From positions 2,216 through 45,310 of the forward strand of contig DGIZ01000167.1 in the NCBI GenBank assembly GCA_002386585.1: DNA of 43,095 nt. The letters are read 5' to 3'. Both the position numbers and the translations under genes were made by a program. Source of the DNA: Brevundimonas sp. UBA4609 (GTDB taxonomy: Bacteria; Pseudomonadota; Alphaproteobacteria; Caulobacterales; Caulobacteraceae). Shown here one piece after another: positions 33,901-41,998 of the stretch. The notes below the pieces were generated by a model. It was not told the origin of the DNA. It searched no databases and worked only from the letters and a program-made list of their open reading frames with translations. Position 1 is the stretch's first letter. Each line of letters begins with the position of its first letter.

Positions 33901-34946
33901 ACCAAAGAGCCGATCGTCTGGGTGGAGGATGCAGCGGATATGTCGAACGTCGACCCGTTATTCAAAGACATGGCGGTCGTCGCGTCGAGCGTTCCTGAAC
34001 CGCTCAGGGCCAGGGTCCCTGCCGCGATGTCAACGCCGCCGGTGAAGCTGTTCGCTCCGCCCAGCGTCGTTGTGCCTGAGCCCTGTTTGATGATGCGGCC
34101 TGCGCCAGTGATTGAACCGTTGAATGTCGTGCTGCTGGCGTCGCCGAGGGTCAGGTTTCGGGAGCCGAGTAGAATCTGGGTTCCGGCTACGCTGGATAAG
34201 GCGCCGATTGTTTGAGCGGACTGTGCGCCAGAAATATCGAGCACGGCGCCCGCAGCAGACAGGGAGACTTCGCCTGAGGGGTTAAGCTGACCTGCATCGG
34301 TAAGGACTAAACTTCCCGATTTGATCGTTGTGCCGCCAGTGTAGGTGTTGTTACCGTCTAGATACAAAGATCCGTAGCCAGTTTTTATTAGAGATCCTTG
34401 GCCAGAGATACTTCCTGCTATGCGAAGTTTGTAGTTAATGAAGTTTGTAGCAATTGATATATTTGAATTAAGTATGATGTCAACATCAGGTTGAATGTCA
34501 TAGTCATAATTGTCTCCAACTGCTGTTATTCTTGCCTCGCCTGGAGAATTTGAATCAAAAATAAGTGTTCCATTCCGCAAAAATAATCCATTCTGATACG
34601 ATCTGCTTAAGAATAAAGTGCCTATCGTATAGCTTTTTCCATTAAGATTAACATTTTTATTGTGCCCTCCGGTTCCGTTGTTTATAATTACAACTATTGT
34701 TCCCGGACTATCTGGGACTATTCCAGTGCTCCAGTAGTGACGAAAATCCCAGTCCCCGGCAGCAGGGAGCCATTCTGACACTGTCGCTTGCGCCCATGTG
34801 GGTTGAGGCGCGACGCTCACGCACAGGAAGACGGCCAGCGCCGCCGGGACAAGCGGGCGCTGCGTCGTCGCGCGGCCCGCTACGGCGACGAGGGCGGTCG
34901 AACTGCGCAGCAACGAACGCATCGCGTGCAAAGTGGTTTTGGACAT
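27966..34946 (-). CDS. Giant autotransporter adhesin with beta-strand repeats
   Basis: This 2326-residue type V secreted protein has an extended N-terminal signal (about residues 1-52, ending PTWAQA). A passenger of many PATR-type repeats (GSGTTTLGGANSFTGGV-like units ending in GTLAL) folds as a beta-helix, and a C-terminal beta-barrel of about 270 residues runs from GPAFWAQGFGSWG to the terminal FSLKF. The terminal Phe is the usual barrel-insertion signal. A 250-bp segment is duplicated within it (29401-29650 and 30732-30985). Residues ~75-210 are encoded by clearly AT-rich DNA, unlike the rest. The likely role is adhesion or aggregation at the cell surface. It is downstream of an AraC regulator on the same strand, and opposite-strand frames inside it are shadows. 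Confidence 0.95.
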   Translation of the reverse strand: MSKTTLHAMRSLLRSSTALVAVAGRATTQRPLVPAALAVFLCVSVAPQPTWAQATVSEWLPAAGDWDFRHYWSTGIVPDSPGTIVVIINNGTGGHNKNVNLNGKSYTIGTLFLSRSYQNGLFLRNGTLIFDSNSPGEARITAVGDNYDYDIQPDVDIILNSNISIATNFINYKLRIAGSISGQGSLIKTGYGSLYLDGNNTYTGGTTIKSGSLVLTDAGQLNPSGEVSLSAAGAVLDISGAQSAQTIGALSSVAGTQILLGSRNLTLGDASSTTFNGSITGAGRIIKQGSGTTTLGGANSFTGGVDIAAGTLALSGSGTLDATTAMSLNNGSTFDISAASSTQTIGSLVGGTGTNVLLGGNILTFGSTASTAFAGSISGTGAIVKQGSGVMTLSGANSFTGGVTVAGGTLALTHSGALMSGNDVSLTAANATFDISGLSSGQTIGALSGVAGTEVLLGANSLTFGTGANTVFAGQFDGAGDIIKQGAGTMTLSGDSSAFTGDTRVTNGALKITGRLGGDAGHIEGAGSDPASIEVTGPNAGWAMDYNLTVGGIGLGALRILDGATVSNIFGDVASSSGSAASVTVSGQGSRWDNGFALLAGVNRGRGEIYALDGAVITSVDGHIGAGSNAPGEGLVEVSGAGSTWTNDGELKVGNMNAQGTLRIADGGVVSNTTSYIGSMGGGVGTVSVAGAGSRWNNTGDLNVGFGVFGNYGTGAVSIADGALVTVGATGTGTVYLAKDGLFPGFSTTGTLSVGAASDNAADAVGAGTLHAGLIEFGKGAATLRFNHTDNAYLFGTRLKGGGTGSINQIAGTTVLTADNADFKGKTTVSGGKLIVQGPLAGSAAVTGGVLQFGNGTTGAASRLSGDLNVSGVGATLAVTGPAALSVTNTVDLSAQTRLNIGAGATGPSLTADRLNIGAGVAFNLSGIDDEGQLPKVLISTANGISGDFASVNIGGFAGSVDYLSVHTGKSADGLDYQATYGLSWTGGNSLSHGTFTLTNATDDFTLGVALRDQSPNAALGWDGRSLTKAGQGTLILTGDSIYTGDTTIQSGVLQIGNGGATGSVLGDIVNHGTLAFQRSDDFDFDGIVSGSGGMIKNGAGTLTLSRANSFTGGVTLTQGALRVASDANLGDASGALTFNGGALETTDSFATNREIQLAQEGVFDTAAGTQLHLTGAISGAGALRKRGAGTLRLDQAAAVQQTLVETGTLIGHAGSLSRRIENAATVVFDQATDSVFAGSLTGLNGVFGTMKKQGVGRLSLSGASHLDWSVAEGELIAAIDRFSGDVDIAFPAAFSFTDAGNQTYAGAVSGAGRFILNRDGATLLTGDSSTFGGLTTLNTGRLLVGDASGFGKLGGSLNVLNGATLGGSGVIGSGAGSHVSIAAGGVLSPGNSIGTLTINGDLTLAAGSTVNMELGAPGFSDRINVSGDLSLDGALNLSQSLNAADGAAGLGYYRLMTYGGVLSGAGLTVGQTPTINDPAAFEIMTGNGNVDLFIAAVGDNTLQHWQGGDGIWSASNPQWNNRNGTVAANWSGQHAVFRHQPGGYTGGVITVDGAQTFKGLQFVDDGYRLEGPGSLVTDANGSEIRVLANGARIDTTITGAGGLIVTQSGVLTLSGASSYTGGTTLRGGVVAVSQDANLGHADGALRFDGGVLRVTGTGFTGTNRTIALSAAGGAFDIADAANRFEVGADINGSGALIKRGEGTLVLSGANAFGGARIEGGGLIGTTSSLSGDIALIASSSRLSFTDTDAGIFAGALSGAGRVSLDGAGTVLLTGDSSGFSGLTTLNAGKLLVGAADGIGRLGGSLDVLSGAALGGAGAIGSGAGSHVSIAAGGVLSPGNSIGTLTINGDLIFASGARFEVEVNPLGADSDMVRVTGAATLNGGTVAHIGANGHYDPRSTYTILSAASLTGAFDDVTSDFAFLNPKLHYDYGAGTVQMELLRNNIAFASAARTRNQAAAANAIESMGLEAGHAVYDAIVQLANEGDQIRASFDQLSGELHVSAQTAMIEDARLIRNAANDRLRAAFSQSGASTAPAFAYAANGAPVAVSADHAGPAFWAQGFGSWGAFDGDDGGKTLDRDTSGVLLGGDALLNRWRVGVTGGYSRSNIKPCDRASSVSSDNYHLGLYAGTQHGALAFRTGLAQSWHELDARRTIAMPGLSDRTRAEYRADALQAFGEVAYGLTAGDGARLEPFANLAHIRLKSDAFSESGGDAALTSEKSNADATFATLGLRTEQAFDLGETKAALRGTVGWRRAFGDTSPQSVHAFTAGDAFTITGAPISEDSAVLEGGLALSFAPATTMSLGYAGQVSNGAQDHAFTASFSLKF
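29401..29650 (-). repeat. Internal duplication, copy 1 (autotransporter)
   Basis: This segment and 30732-30985 are near-identical over about 250 bp. Both encode GAGSHVSIAAGGVLSPGNSI, then GTLTINGDL, followed by a beta-strand repeat with TLN(A/T)G(K/R)LLVG. It is a passenger-module duplication that can mediate recombination or length variation. Confidence 0.7.
30732..30985 (-). repeat. Internal duplication, copy 2 (autotransporter)
   Basis: This is the partner of 29401-29650; differences are mostly silent third positions, so the duplication is not recent or is maintained by protein-level selection. Confidence 0.7.
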
Positions 34947-35107
34947 GTCGATCCCCGATCTGTTGCGATCGTTTCGCAGGACTGGGGCCGTGCGCGATAA
35001 CGATCATCCGCCAAGAGGACGGCCGCCCGATCTGAAGAGCGGCGCATCCGAATTTGGCGTTCGATGGGGCGCTCAGACGACATTGTCAACGGAGGCAAAA
35101 CGACAAA

Positions 35108-35129
35108 AGTGCTTGATAATTAATGCACT
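35108..35129. promoter_or_regulatory. Inverted repeat upstream of the autotransporter
   Basis: AGTGC (35108-35112) and GCACT (35125-35129) flank AT-rich TTGATAATTAAT. It lies about 160 bp upstream of the autotransporter start and 80 bp after the AraC gene's stop codon. The rest of 34947-35209 has no gene. On the minus strand TTGACA at 35089-35084 is a possible -35 element. The inverted repeat is a candidate operator, possibly for the adjacent AraC protein. Confidence 0.4.
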
Positions 35130-35209
35130 ATATCGAGCGTCTCAGGGTGTGGTGTTTTCGTTTTCTCTCCGTCTCACGTCGCTGCATCGGAGTGAAAATC
35201 GAACGATTT

Positions 35210-36232
35210 TTATCGCATCGCTGACAGCCAGCGGCTCCAGTCAAGTTCGGATGCCGAATGGGTCGCGCCCAATTCCTGACCGAAGGCCATCTGCCGATAG
35301 TCACGCGGCGGCAGGCCGAAGGTTCTCGAAAAAAAGGCGCTGAAAGCCGCCGCGTTGTGAAATCCCCACCCGGCGGCGATATCGGCGATCGGGCGGTGGC
35401 GCTGGGCGCGGTCCGCCAGGTCTTCACGACAGCGATACAGCCGACGCAGGCGCACATAGGCCGAAAAGCCGTGAACCGGCTCCATGATCCGATAAAGGGT
35501 CGCGCGAGAAAAACCGAAGTGCCGGGCCACGCGCTCAGCGCTGAGTTCGGGGTCCGACAGACGGTCTTCCAGATGCCGCCGGACCGCCAGCCAGGCGGCG
35601 GTTCGCACCGGTTGGGCCTTTTCCTCTGTAACCGCTCCGTTCAGGGCCGCCGCCGCCAGCGCCAGGGTCGGCCCCTGCATGGCGATGGCCTGATCCTGCG
35701 TCATCTCCGGCCCAGCCTGATAGAGCGCCCGAAGATGGCTGCGGAGCAGGGCGACCAGCGGCTGCTGCGACGCGAACAGGGCGCCGCCGAACGCATCCGG
35801 ATCGCCCAGCAGGGGGTCGAACAACCGCCGGGGCAGAACCAGATCGAAGCTCTGATACTCAGTTGATCGCGTCTGAAGTTGCTGAGTCATGTCAACGACC
35901 AGCAGATCGCCATTCTGCGCTAGCACCTCGTGCCCGCGCGCGGTCGCGCTGCGCTGCCCGCGCACATAGAACTGCAGCATATAGTAGTCGAGGCTGTCCG
36001 AAGCGATGCGCGAGCGCGCCCGCTCGGTCGCCTGACCCGAGCTTTTGACCGTGCCGAACATCAGGTCGCCCGCCTGGAAGGCGTCGACATAGGCGTAGAA
36101 TCCGTCGTCGGTAATGCGCTCCACATCCCAGACCGATGTCGCGCTGTCTCGCCACAGCGGCGCCCGCTGCCGCTGCGGCAACTGATTGGTGTCGAGCACG
36201 GATCGTGGAAGGTGCTGTCGCGCGGCGGTCAT
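35210..36232 (-). CDS. AraC-family transcriptional regulator
   Basis: This is a 340-residue regulator. The N-terminal ~210 residues form a sensing domain of the AraC-binding-like type (QRAPLWRDSATSVWDVERIT, LDYYMLQFYVRGQRS). The C-terminal ~100 residues contain the double helix-turn-helix (LSAERVARHFGFSRATLYRI, then PIADIAAGWGFHNAAAFSAF, FSRTFGLPPRDYRQ). It is transcribed toward the autotransporter with 263 bp between, so it may regulate that gene. The ligand is unknown. Confidence 0.9.
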   Translation of the reverse strand: MTAARQHLPRSVLDTNQLPQRQRAPLWRDSATSVWDVERITDDGFYAYVDAFQAGDLMFGTVKSSGQATERARSRIASDSLDYYMLQFYVRGQRSATARGHEVLAQNGDLLVVDMTQQLQTRSTEYQSFDLVLPRRLFDPLLGDPDAFGGALFASQQPLVALLRSHLRALYQAGPEMTQDQAIAMQGPTLALAAAALNGAVTEEKAQPVRTAAWLAVRRHLEDRLSDPELSAERVARHFGFSRATLYRIMEPVHGFSAYVRLRRLYRCREDLADRAQRHRPIADIAAGWGFHNAAAFSAFFSRTFGLPPRDYRQMAFGQELGATHSASELDWSRWLSAMR

Positions 36233-36479
36233 GCCTGCAGTTTACACTGTTTTTTATTTCAGAAAGGCGATGGGCGTCGTTTAGCAGATGCGACCATCAC
36301 CTCGTTCGACCAAATGCGTTCGAACATTGTGTAGCAACTTTGTGTAGCAGCCCTCCGCCCGCTTTCTTGAATGATCATAAGACTTTAGCTCATGATCGTC
36401 GGTCGAATTGTGTAGCAATCGTCTGGACACGGTCGTGCGAACGGTAATTCCACAACGTTTTCAACGAGTTTTGAAGAAG

Positions 36480-36556
36480 TGGCGCACCCGACAGGATTCG
36501 AACCTGTGACCTCTGCCTTCGGAGGGCAGCACTCTATCCAGCTGAGCTACGGGTGC
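36480..36556 (-). tRNA. tRNA-Arg (anticodon CCG)
   Basis: The minus strand folds into a full cloverleaf of 77 nt including an encoded 3' CCA. Acceptor arms are GCACCCG and CGGGTGC with discriminator G. The D-arm contains AGCTCAGCTGGATAGAG, the anticodon stem is CTGCC/GGCAG with the loop containing CCG, and the T-arm has GGTTCGAATCC. The anticodon CCG decodes the Arg codon CGG. It is not the island's integration site, because no fragment of it is repeated elsewhere in the window. Confidence 0.97.
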
Positions 36557-36692
36557 GTGCGCGGCGTTGAGGCCGGACGGCGGTGCTTACAGCATGGACG
36601 AGGCGGTCTCAATCCCGAATCTGGCCGCGCCTTCCTTCTTGGCGCGGGGGCTCCCTCGGCCTAGCGTCGCGGATCGAGAAGAGGGAATTTCC

Positions 36693-37979
36693 ATGCGCGC
36701 CATCACCTTCGCCGCCCTAGCCGGCGCTGTCGTTGTTCTGACCGGCTGCGCCGCGTTCCAGAAACAGGACGCCGACAGTCTGGACGCCGTGGCGCGCGAC
36801 TATGTCGCCCTGACGCTGGAGATCGGCGAGCGAGAGCCGGGCTATGTCGACGCCTATTACGGACCGGCCGAGTGGGCCGAAGCGGCCAAGGCCCATCCGC
36901 GCGCCCTGCCCCAGCTGGCCGAAGGCGCGGCTGACCTGGCCCGACGCCTCGAGATCCTGCCGGAGCGGGGACTGGACGCCCAGAGCCGCCAGCGCCGCGC
37001 CTATCTCAAGGCCCATGTCTCGGCGGCCTCGGCGCGGCTGCGGATGCTGCAGGGCGAAACGCTGGGCTTCGCCGACGAGGCCCAGGCCCTGTTCGGGGTG
37101 CGGCCGGAACTGCGGCCGCTGTCGTCCTATGATCCGGTGCTGGCGCGCATCGACGCCCTGGTCCCCGGCGAGGGGCCGCTGGCCGAGCGGGTCGCCGCCT
37201 TCCGCGCCCGCTATGTGATCCCCAAGGACCGGCTGGATACGGTGATGCGCGCCGCCATCAAGGAGTGCAAGGCGCGCACGGAACGCCATATCACCCTGCC
37301 TGCCGGCGAAACCTTCACGCTGGAGTTCGTCAACGACAAGCCGTGGTCGGGCTATAACTGGTTCAAGGGCGGCGCCTTCAGCCTGATCCAAGTGAACACC
37401 GACCTGCCCATCTATATCGACCGGGCCGTCGATCTGGGCTGTCACGAAGGCTACCCCGGCCACCACGTCTACAACGCCCTGCTGGAGCAGACCTTCGTCA
37501 AAGACAAGGGATGGGTCGAGATGAGCGTCTATCCGCTGTTCAGCCCCATGTCCTTCATCGCCGAGGGCAGCGCCAACTACGGCATCGATCTGGCCTTCCC
37601 CGGCCATGAGCGGACCGAATTCGAGGCGCGAGTGCTGTATCCGCTGGCGGGGCTGGACCCGGCGACGGCCGAGGCGCAGACGCAGCTTCTGGCCCTGACC
37701 CGCGAGCTGGCGCGGGCGGAATACACGGTGGCCGACGACTATCTGGCCGGGCGCATCGACCGAGAGACGGCGCTGGACCAGCTGCAGAAATACAACCTCG
37801 TCGCGCGCGACCGGGCGGCGCAGCGGCTGAGCTTCATCGAGACCTACCGCTCCTATGTCATCAACTACGGCCTGGGCCGCGACATGGTGCAGGCCTGGGT
37901 CGAGCGGCAGGGGCCGGACCACTGGAAGACGACGGAGCGTCTGCTGGCCAGCCAGACCCTTCCGGTCGACCTCGACTGA
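36693..37979 (+). CDS. DUF885-type metallopeptidase lipoprotein
   Basis: This 428-residue protein has a lipoprotein signal (residues 1-18, lipobox LTGC with C19). The zinc motif H251-E252-GYPG-H257-H258 is followed by the glutamate of AEGSANYG, which would be the third zinc ligand. This pattern belongs to the DUF885 gluzincin family of periplasmic peptidases. A helical N-terminal half and a long C-terminal helix bundle are normal for the family. The ATG at 36693 follows AGAGGG and the signal peptide decides it. It is probably a periplasmic or outer-membrane peptidase of unknown substrate. Confidence 0.85.
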   Translation: MRAITFAALAGAVVVLTGCAAFQKQDADSLDAVARDYVALTLEIGEREPGYVDAYYGPAEWAEAAKAHPRALPQLAEGAADLARRLEILPERGLDAQSRQRRAYLKAHVSAASARLRMLQGETLGFADEAQALFGVRPELRPLSSYDPVLARIDALVPGEGPLAERVAAFRARYVIPKDRLDTVMRAAIKECKARTERHITLPAGETFTLEFVNDKPWSGYNWFKGGAFSLIQVNTDLPIYIDRAVDLGCHEGYPGHHVYNALLEQTFVKDKGWVEMSVYPLFSPMSFIAEGSANYGIDLAFPGHERTEFEARVLYPLAGLDPATAEAQTQLLALTRELARAEYTVADDYLAGRIDRETALDQLQKYNLVARDRAAQRLSFIETYRSYVINYGLGRDMVQAWVERQGPDHWKTTERLLASQTLPVDLD

Positions 37980-38048
37980 CGCGGTTCGCAACCGCAGCGG
38001 GTCAGCGGCGTTAAGGCCAAGGTTCAAATTTCAGAGGGGCTATCACCC

Positions 38049-38354
38049 ATGCGTATCCGCACCCTGACCATCGCCGCCGCCTCGGTCCTGGCGCTCGGCG
38101 CCGCCGCCTGCACCCAGGCCGAACAGAACAAGGCCGAGGCCAACGCCGAAGCCGCCGGCGACAAGGCCGCCGACGTCGCCGCCCAGACGGGCGAAGTCGT
38201 CGAATCCGGCGCCATGAAGGCCGCTCAGGCAGTCGAGGAAGGCGCCGGCAAGGTCGCCGACAAGCTGGAAGACAAACAGGCCCAGGCCGCCGCCGAGGGC
38301 CGCCCCGGCGCCGTCGACCCGGCCACCGACCAGCGCGTCCCGGCCAAGAACTGA
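38049..38354 (+). CDS. Small Ala/Glu-rich lipoprotein
   Basis: This 101-residue protein has a lipoprotein signal with lipobox LGAAAC (C21), followed by an amphipathic, Ala/Lys/Glu-rich helix (ADVAAQTGEVVESGAMKAAQ, then VEEGAGKVADKLEDKQ), typical of small entericidin-like or coiled-coil lipoproteins in this order. Its function is unknown. It ends 7 bp before a hairpin that also closes the convergent tlpA-like gene. Confidence 0.75.
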   Translation: MRIRTLTIAAASVLALGAAACTQAEQNKAEANAEAAGDKAADVAAQTGEVVESGAMKAAQAVEEGAGKVADKLEDKQAQAAAEGRPGAVDPATDQRVPAKN

Positions 38355-38360
38355 TCCAAT

Positions 38361-38385
38361 CCCTTCTCCCCTTGTGGGAGAAGGG
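38361..38385. terminator. Shared bidirectional hairpin
   Basis: CCCTTCTCCC (38361-38370) and GGGAGAAGGG (38376-38385) pair perfectly around CTTGT. It lies exactly between the stop codons of two convergent genes and abuts the second one. There is no T-run. The same sequence type is a common dispersed repeat in Caulobacterales genomes (from memory). Confidence 0.6.
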
Positions 38386-39018
38386 TCACTGGTCTGCCAA
38401 AAGGTCGTCGATCAGCGCCCGAGCCTCGGGACTGGCCCAGTCGGCTTCGCCGACCAGGACGGCGCGAACCTGGCCCCGGCGATCCAGCACCATCGTCTGG
38501 GGCATGGCGCCCTTGCCCGGGAATTCGAAGGCCAACTGAAACTTCGGGTCGATGTAGAACTGCAGCGGCGCATGGTCGGCGATGAAGGCGCGCGCCTCGT
38601 CAGCCGTCTTTTCCGCGTCCATGCTGATGGCTGCCACGACGAGGTCGTCGCGTTCCTTATAATGATCGGCCAGCGCGGCCAGGGTCGGCATCTCGATCCG
38701 GCACGGCGCGCACCAGGTGGCCCACAGGTTCACCACGGTCACCTTGCCCGCGAAATCGGTGAAGCGTACCTCCCGTCCGGCCGCGTCACGGAAGGCGTAG
38801 TCGGTGGCCGGGGCGGGCGGCGGCGCCTGCAGACGGGCGAGGGAGCCCCGCGCATACGCGATCAGGCGGGTGCTCGGCTGTTTCGATGCAGCCGCAACGG
38901 GCGCCGAGTCTTTGCGCCCCTTATGATGATTGACGTATAGCAACGCCGCGCCCACGCCGATCACGCTGATCAGGGCGAACGTCGCTACGCCCGCCCAAGT
39001 CCGTCCAGAGCCGCTCAT
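38386..39018 (-). CDS. TlpA-like thiol-disulfide oxidoreductase
   Basis: This 210-residue protein has an N-terminal membrane anchor (about 10-29) and a periplasmic thioredoxin-fold domain with the CxxC active site W102-C103-A-P-C106, typical of TlpA/ResA/CcmG reductases that work in cytochrome or copper-centre maturation. The cis-Pro segment ([13 protein letters not shown]) is present. The ATG is read from bases 39018-39016 and shares two bases with the argH start codon (39017-39019) in CATG, so the two genes diverge with no gap. Confidence 0.88.
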   Translation of the reverse strand: MSGSGRTWAGVATFALISVIGVGAALLYVNHHKGRKDSAPVAAASKQPSTRLIAYARGSLARLQAPPPAPATDYAFRDAAGREVRFTDFAGKVTVVNLWATWCAPCRIEMPTLAALADHYKERDDLVVAAISMDAEKTADEARAFIADHAPLQFYIDPKFQLAFEFPGKGAMPQTMVLDRRGQVRAVLVGEADWASPEARALIDDLLADQ

Positions 39019-40447
39019 GTCTGATACGCCTTCCAAACCACAGTCTGACAATTCCCCTTCGAAAGGGTCTGAGGGGCAGTCTCTATGGGGCGGGCGCTTC
39101 AGCGCCAAGCCCGCCGACATCATGCAGGCCATCAACGTCTCCATCGGCGTCGACAAACGCCTGTGGGCGCAGGACCTGGCCGGATCGCGGGCCCATTGTC
39201 GCATGCTGGAGACGCAGGGGATCATCGCCGCTGCGGACGCGCAGGCCATTCTGGGCGGGCTGGACGTCATCGAGGGCGAGATCAAGGACGGGACCTTCCC
39301 CTTCCGTGACGCCTATGAAGACATCCACATGAACGTCGAGGCCCGCCTGTCGGAGCTGATCGGCGAGCCGTCGGGGCGTCTGCACACCGCGCGCAGCCGC
39401 AACGATCAGGTGGCGACGGACTTCCGCCTGTGGGTGCGCGACGCCTGCGACCGCACCGTGGCGCAACTGAAGGACCTGCAGGTCGCCCTGCTGGACCGGG
39501 CGGAACAGCACACGGGCGACCTGATGCCGGGCTTCACCCATCTGCAGACGGCCCAGCCGGTGACCTTCGGCCACCACCTGATGGCCTATGTCGAGATGTT
39601 CGGCCGCGACGCGGGCCGCTTCGCCGACGCCCGCGCGCGCATGAACGAGAACCCGCTGGGCGCCGCCGCCCTGGCCGGTTCGCCCTTCCCCATCGATCGT
39701 CACATGACGGCGCGGGCGCTGGGCTTCGACCGCCCGATGGCCAACTCGCTGGACGCCGTGTCGGATCGCGATTTTGCGCTGGAAAGCCTGGCCGCCGCCT
39801 CGATCGCGGCGGGCCACCTGTCGCGTCTGGCCGAGGAGATCGTGGTGTGGATGACGCCGATGTTCGGCTTCGCCACGCTGCCCGACGACCTGACGACCGG
39901 CTCGTCCATCATGCCGCAGAAGCGCAACCCCGACGCGGCCGAACTGGTGCGGGCCAAGACCGGCCGCATCAACGGCGCCCTGATCGCCCTGACCACGGTG
40001 ATGAAGGGTCTGCCGCTGGCCTATTCCAAGGACATGCAGGAGGACAAGCCGCCGGTGTTCGAGGCCTTCGACGCGCTGGATCTGGCGCTGACGGCCATGA
40101 CCGCCATGGTCGCCGTGATCCGCCCCAATACCGAAAAGATGGCCGCCGCCGCCGGCGCGGGCTTCTCAACCGCCACCGATCTGGCTGACTGGCTGGTGCG
40201 CGAACTAAACCTGCCCTTCCGCCAGGCGCACCACGTCACCGGCGCCGCCGTGAAGCGGGCCGAGGCGCTGGGCCTGGGTCTGGGCGAATTGCCGCTGAGC
40301 GAATTGCAGGCCCTGGATGGCCGGATCACCGAAGGCGTGTATGAAGTGCTGACGCCCGAAGCCTCCTGCGCCAGCCGCCAGAGCTTCGGCGGCACGGCGC
40401 CGGAACAGGTCCGCGCGCGCATCGCCGACTGGAGAAGCCGCCTGTGA
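39017..40447 (+). CDS. argH: Argininosuccinate lyase
   Basis: This 476-residue cytosolic enzyme of the fumarase/aspartase superfamily cleaves argininosuccinate to arginine and fumarate, the last step of arginine synthesis. It has [14 protein letters not shown] at the N-terminus, the catalytic-loop signature [12 protein letters not shown] and [16 protein letters not shown]. Length is normal with a short N-terminal extension. The start overlaps the divergent tlpA-like start codon. The stop overlaps the next gene's GTG, so argH, the small lipoprotein and lysA form one operon. Confidence 0.97.
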   Translation: MSDTPSKPQSDNSPSKGSEGQSLWGGRFSAKPADIMQAINVSIGVDKRLWAQDLAGSRAHCRMLETQGIIAAADAQAILGGLDVIEGEIKDGTFPFRDAYEDIHMNVEARLSELIGEPSGRLHTARSRNDQVATDFRLWVRDACDRTVAQLKDLQVALLDRAEQHTGDLMPGFTHLQTAQPVTFGHHLMAYVEMFGRDAGRFADARARMNENPLGAAALAGSPFPIDRHMTARALGFDRPMANSLDAVSDRDFALESLAAASIAAGHLSRLAEEIVVWMTPMFGFATLPDDLTTGSSIMPQKRNPDAAELVRAKTGRINGALIALTTVMKGLPLAYSKDMQEDKPPVFEAFDALDLALTAMTAMVAVIRPNTEKMAAAAGAGFSTATDLADWLVRELNLPFRQAHHVTGAAVKRAEALGLGLGELPLSELQALDGRITEGVYEVLTPEASCASRQSFGGTAPEQVRARIADWRSRL

Positions 40448-40680
40448 AAAAGACCCTGATCCTGGCGGGCGCCGCCGCCCTTCTGCTCTCGGCTTGCGGC
40501 CGCATGGCCGATCTGGAGCCGCCGCAGGGCGCTACGCCGAAGAAGCAGACCGAGCGCGCCATCCGCGACCGCTCGGCCGAGCACCTGCCGGAACCGGCGA
40601 TGCAGAACCTGCCGCCGCGCCAGATGCCGATCGACAACGGCACGTCCGACCCGTTCGGCAAGCCGCCGCCGATGAACTGA
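40444..40680 (+). CDS. LptM-like small lipoprotein
   Basis: This 78-residue protein has a lipoprotein signal and lipobox LLSAC (C18), then a short Pro-rich polar chain ([15 protein letters not shown]; end [11 protein letters not shown]). The size, lipobox and position beside an amino-acid biosynthesis gene of the lysine/DAP branch resemble E. coli LptM/YifL, which helps LPS transport complex LptDE assembly. Similarity is limited to the N-terminal CG motif, so the assignment is tentative. The GTG start overlaps the argH stop. Confidence 0.7.
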   Translation: MKKTLILAGAAALLLSACGRMADLEPPQGATPKKQTERAIRDRSAEHLPEPAMQNLPPRQMPIDNGTSDPFGKPPPMN

Positions 40681-40717
40681 GCCTTCGCGCTCCTCTCTCT
40701 GACTGGACTCCCCGCCG

Positions 40718-41998
40718 GTGCACTATTTCGATCTCAAGGACGGCGTCCTGCATGCCGAGGGCGTCTCTCTGGAGGCGCTGGCGGACCGCGTCGGCACGCC
40801 GACCTATGTCTATTCCTCGGCCACCCTGCGCCGCCACCACGGCCTGCTGCGCGAGGCGTGCGACGCGCACAAGAGCGCGCTGGGCGAGGCCCTGATCGCC
40901 TTCGCAGTCAAGGCCAACTCCAATCTGTCCGTGCTGGCGACGCTGGCCAAACTCGGCTGCGGTGCGGACACCGTGTCCGAAGGCGAGATCCGCCGCGCCC
41001 TGGCGGTCGGCATTCCGGGCGAACGCCTCATCTTCTCGGGCGTGGGCAAGACCAACGCCGAACTGGCCTTCGCCATCGAGCAGGGCGTGCGCCAGATCAA
41101 CGTCGAGTCCTCGGCCGAACTGGACCGGCTGATCGCCGTCGCCGCCCAGAAGTCGGCGTCTCCAGCCATCGCCATTCGGGTCAATCCTAAGATCGGAGCG
41201 GGCGGCCACGCCAAGATCACCACCGGCGGGGCCGGCGACAAATTCGGCGTCCCGGTCGAGGAAGCGATGGCGCTGTACGCTCGCGCCTCGGTCTCACCCC
41301 ACGTCACGCCGGTGGGCCTGGCCTGCCACATCGGCAGCCAGATCACGGACCTGAGCCCGCTGGAGGCCGCCTTCCGCGTGCTGCGCCAGATGACGGAGGA
41401 CCTGCGCGCCGAGGGGCACAGCGTCACCCGCCTCGACCTCGGCGGCGGACTGGGCGTGCCCTATTACGGCGAGGCGGCGACGCCCGCTCCGGCCGAATAC
41501 GTCGCCATGGCCGCGCGCGTGCTGGACGGGCTGAACGTCGAGGCCGCTTTCGAGCCCGGCCGCCTGATGGCCGCCAATGCGGGCGTGCTGCTGAGCCGCG
41601 TCATCCAGGTCAATGAACGGACAGACGGCCGCCGCTTCCTGGTCCTGGACGCGGCGATGAACGATCTGATGCGCCCGGCCCTCTATGACGCCTTCCACGA
41701 CCTGAAGCCGGTCCGTCCGGTCGCAGGCGAGGCGCTGCCTTACGACGTCGTCGGACCGGTCTGCGAGACGGGGGACACCTTCGCGCGCGACCGCGACCTG
41801 CCGCCGTTGAAGGCGGGCGATCTGGTCGTCTTCATGAGCGCCGGAGCCTATGGCGCGGTCATGAGCGGCGAATACAACACCCGTCCCCTGGCCGCCGAAG
41901 TCCTCGTTGACGGCGACCGCAGCGCGGTCATCCGCCCGCGCCCGACCTATGAAGAGATGTTCGCCCGCGAGCCGATGGCGGACTGGCTCCAGACCTAG
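40718..41998 (+). CDS. lysA: Diaminopimelate decarboxylase
   Basis: This 426-residue PLP enzyme of fold type III makes lysine from meso-diaminopimelate. PLP lysine lies in AFAVKANSNL, and the family motifs HIGSQ (about residue 205), LGGGLGVPY and CETGDTFARD are present. The GTG at 40718 is used; upstream there is no better start. It converges on the phosphoribosyltransferase gene with stop codons overlapping in CTAG. Confidence 0.97.
   Translation: MHYFDLKDGVLHAEGVSLEALADRVGTPTYVYSSATLRRHHGLLREACDAHKSALGEALIAFAVKANSNLSVLATLAKLGCGADTVSEGEIRRALAVGIPGERLIFSGVGKTNAELAFAIEQGVRQINVESSAELDRLIAVAAQKSASPAIAIRVNPKIGAGGHAKITTGGAGDKFGVPVEEAMALYARASVSPHVTPVGLACHIGSQITDLSPLEAAFRVLRQMTEDLRAEGHSVTRLDLGGGLGVPYYGEAATPAPAEYVAMAARVLDGLNVEAAFEPGRLMAANAGVLLSRVIQVNERTDGRRFLVLDAAMNDLMRPALYDAFHDLKPVRPVAGEALPYDVVGPVCETGDTFARDRDLPPLKAGDLVVFMSAGAYGAVMSGEYNTRPLAAEVLVDGDRSAVIRPRPTYEEMFAREPMADWLQT

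Noticed and set aside
27966..34946. Long plus-strand open frames opposite the autotransporter (e.g. 29293-30027, 30024-30902, 33541-34215)
   Set aside because: They are antisense shadows of a GC-rich repetitive gene; they lack ribosome sites and protein families, and are Pro/Arg/Ala-rich.
36480..36556. tRNA-Arg as island attachment site
   Set aside because: No repeated tRNA fragment elsewhere in the window, and the island borders lie about 9 kb away.
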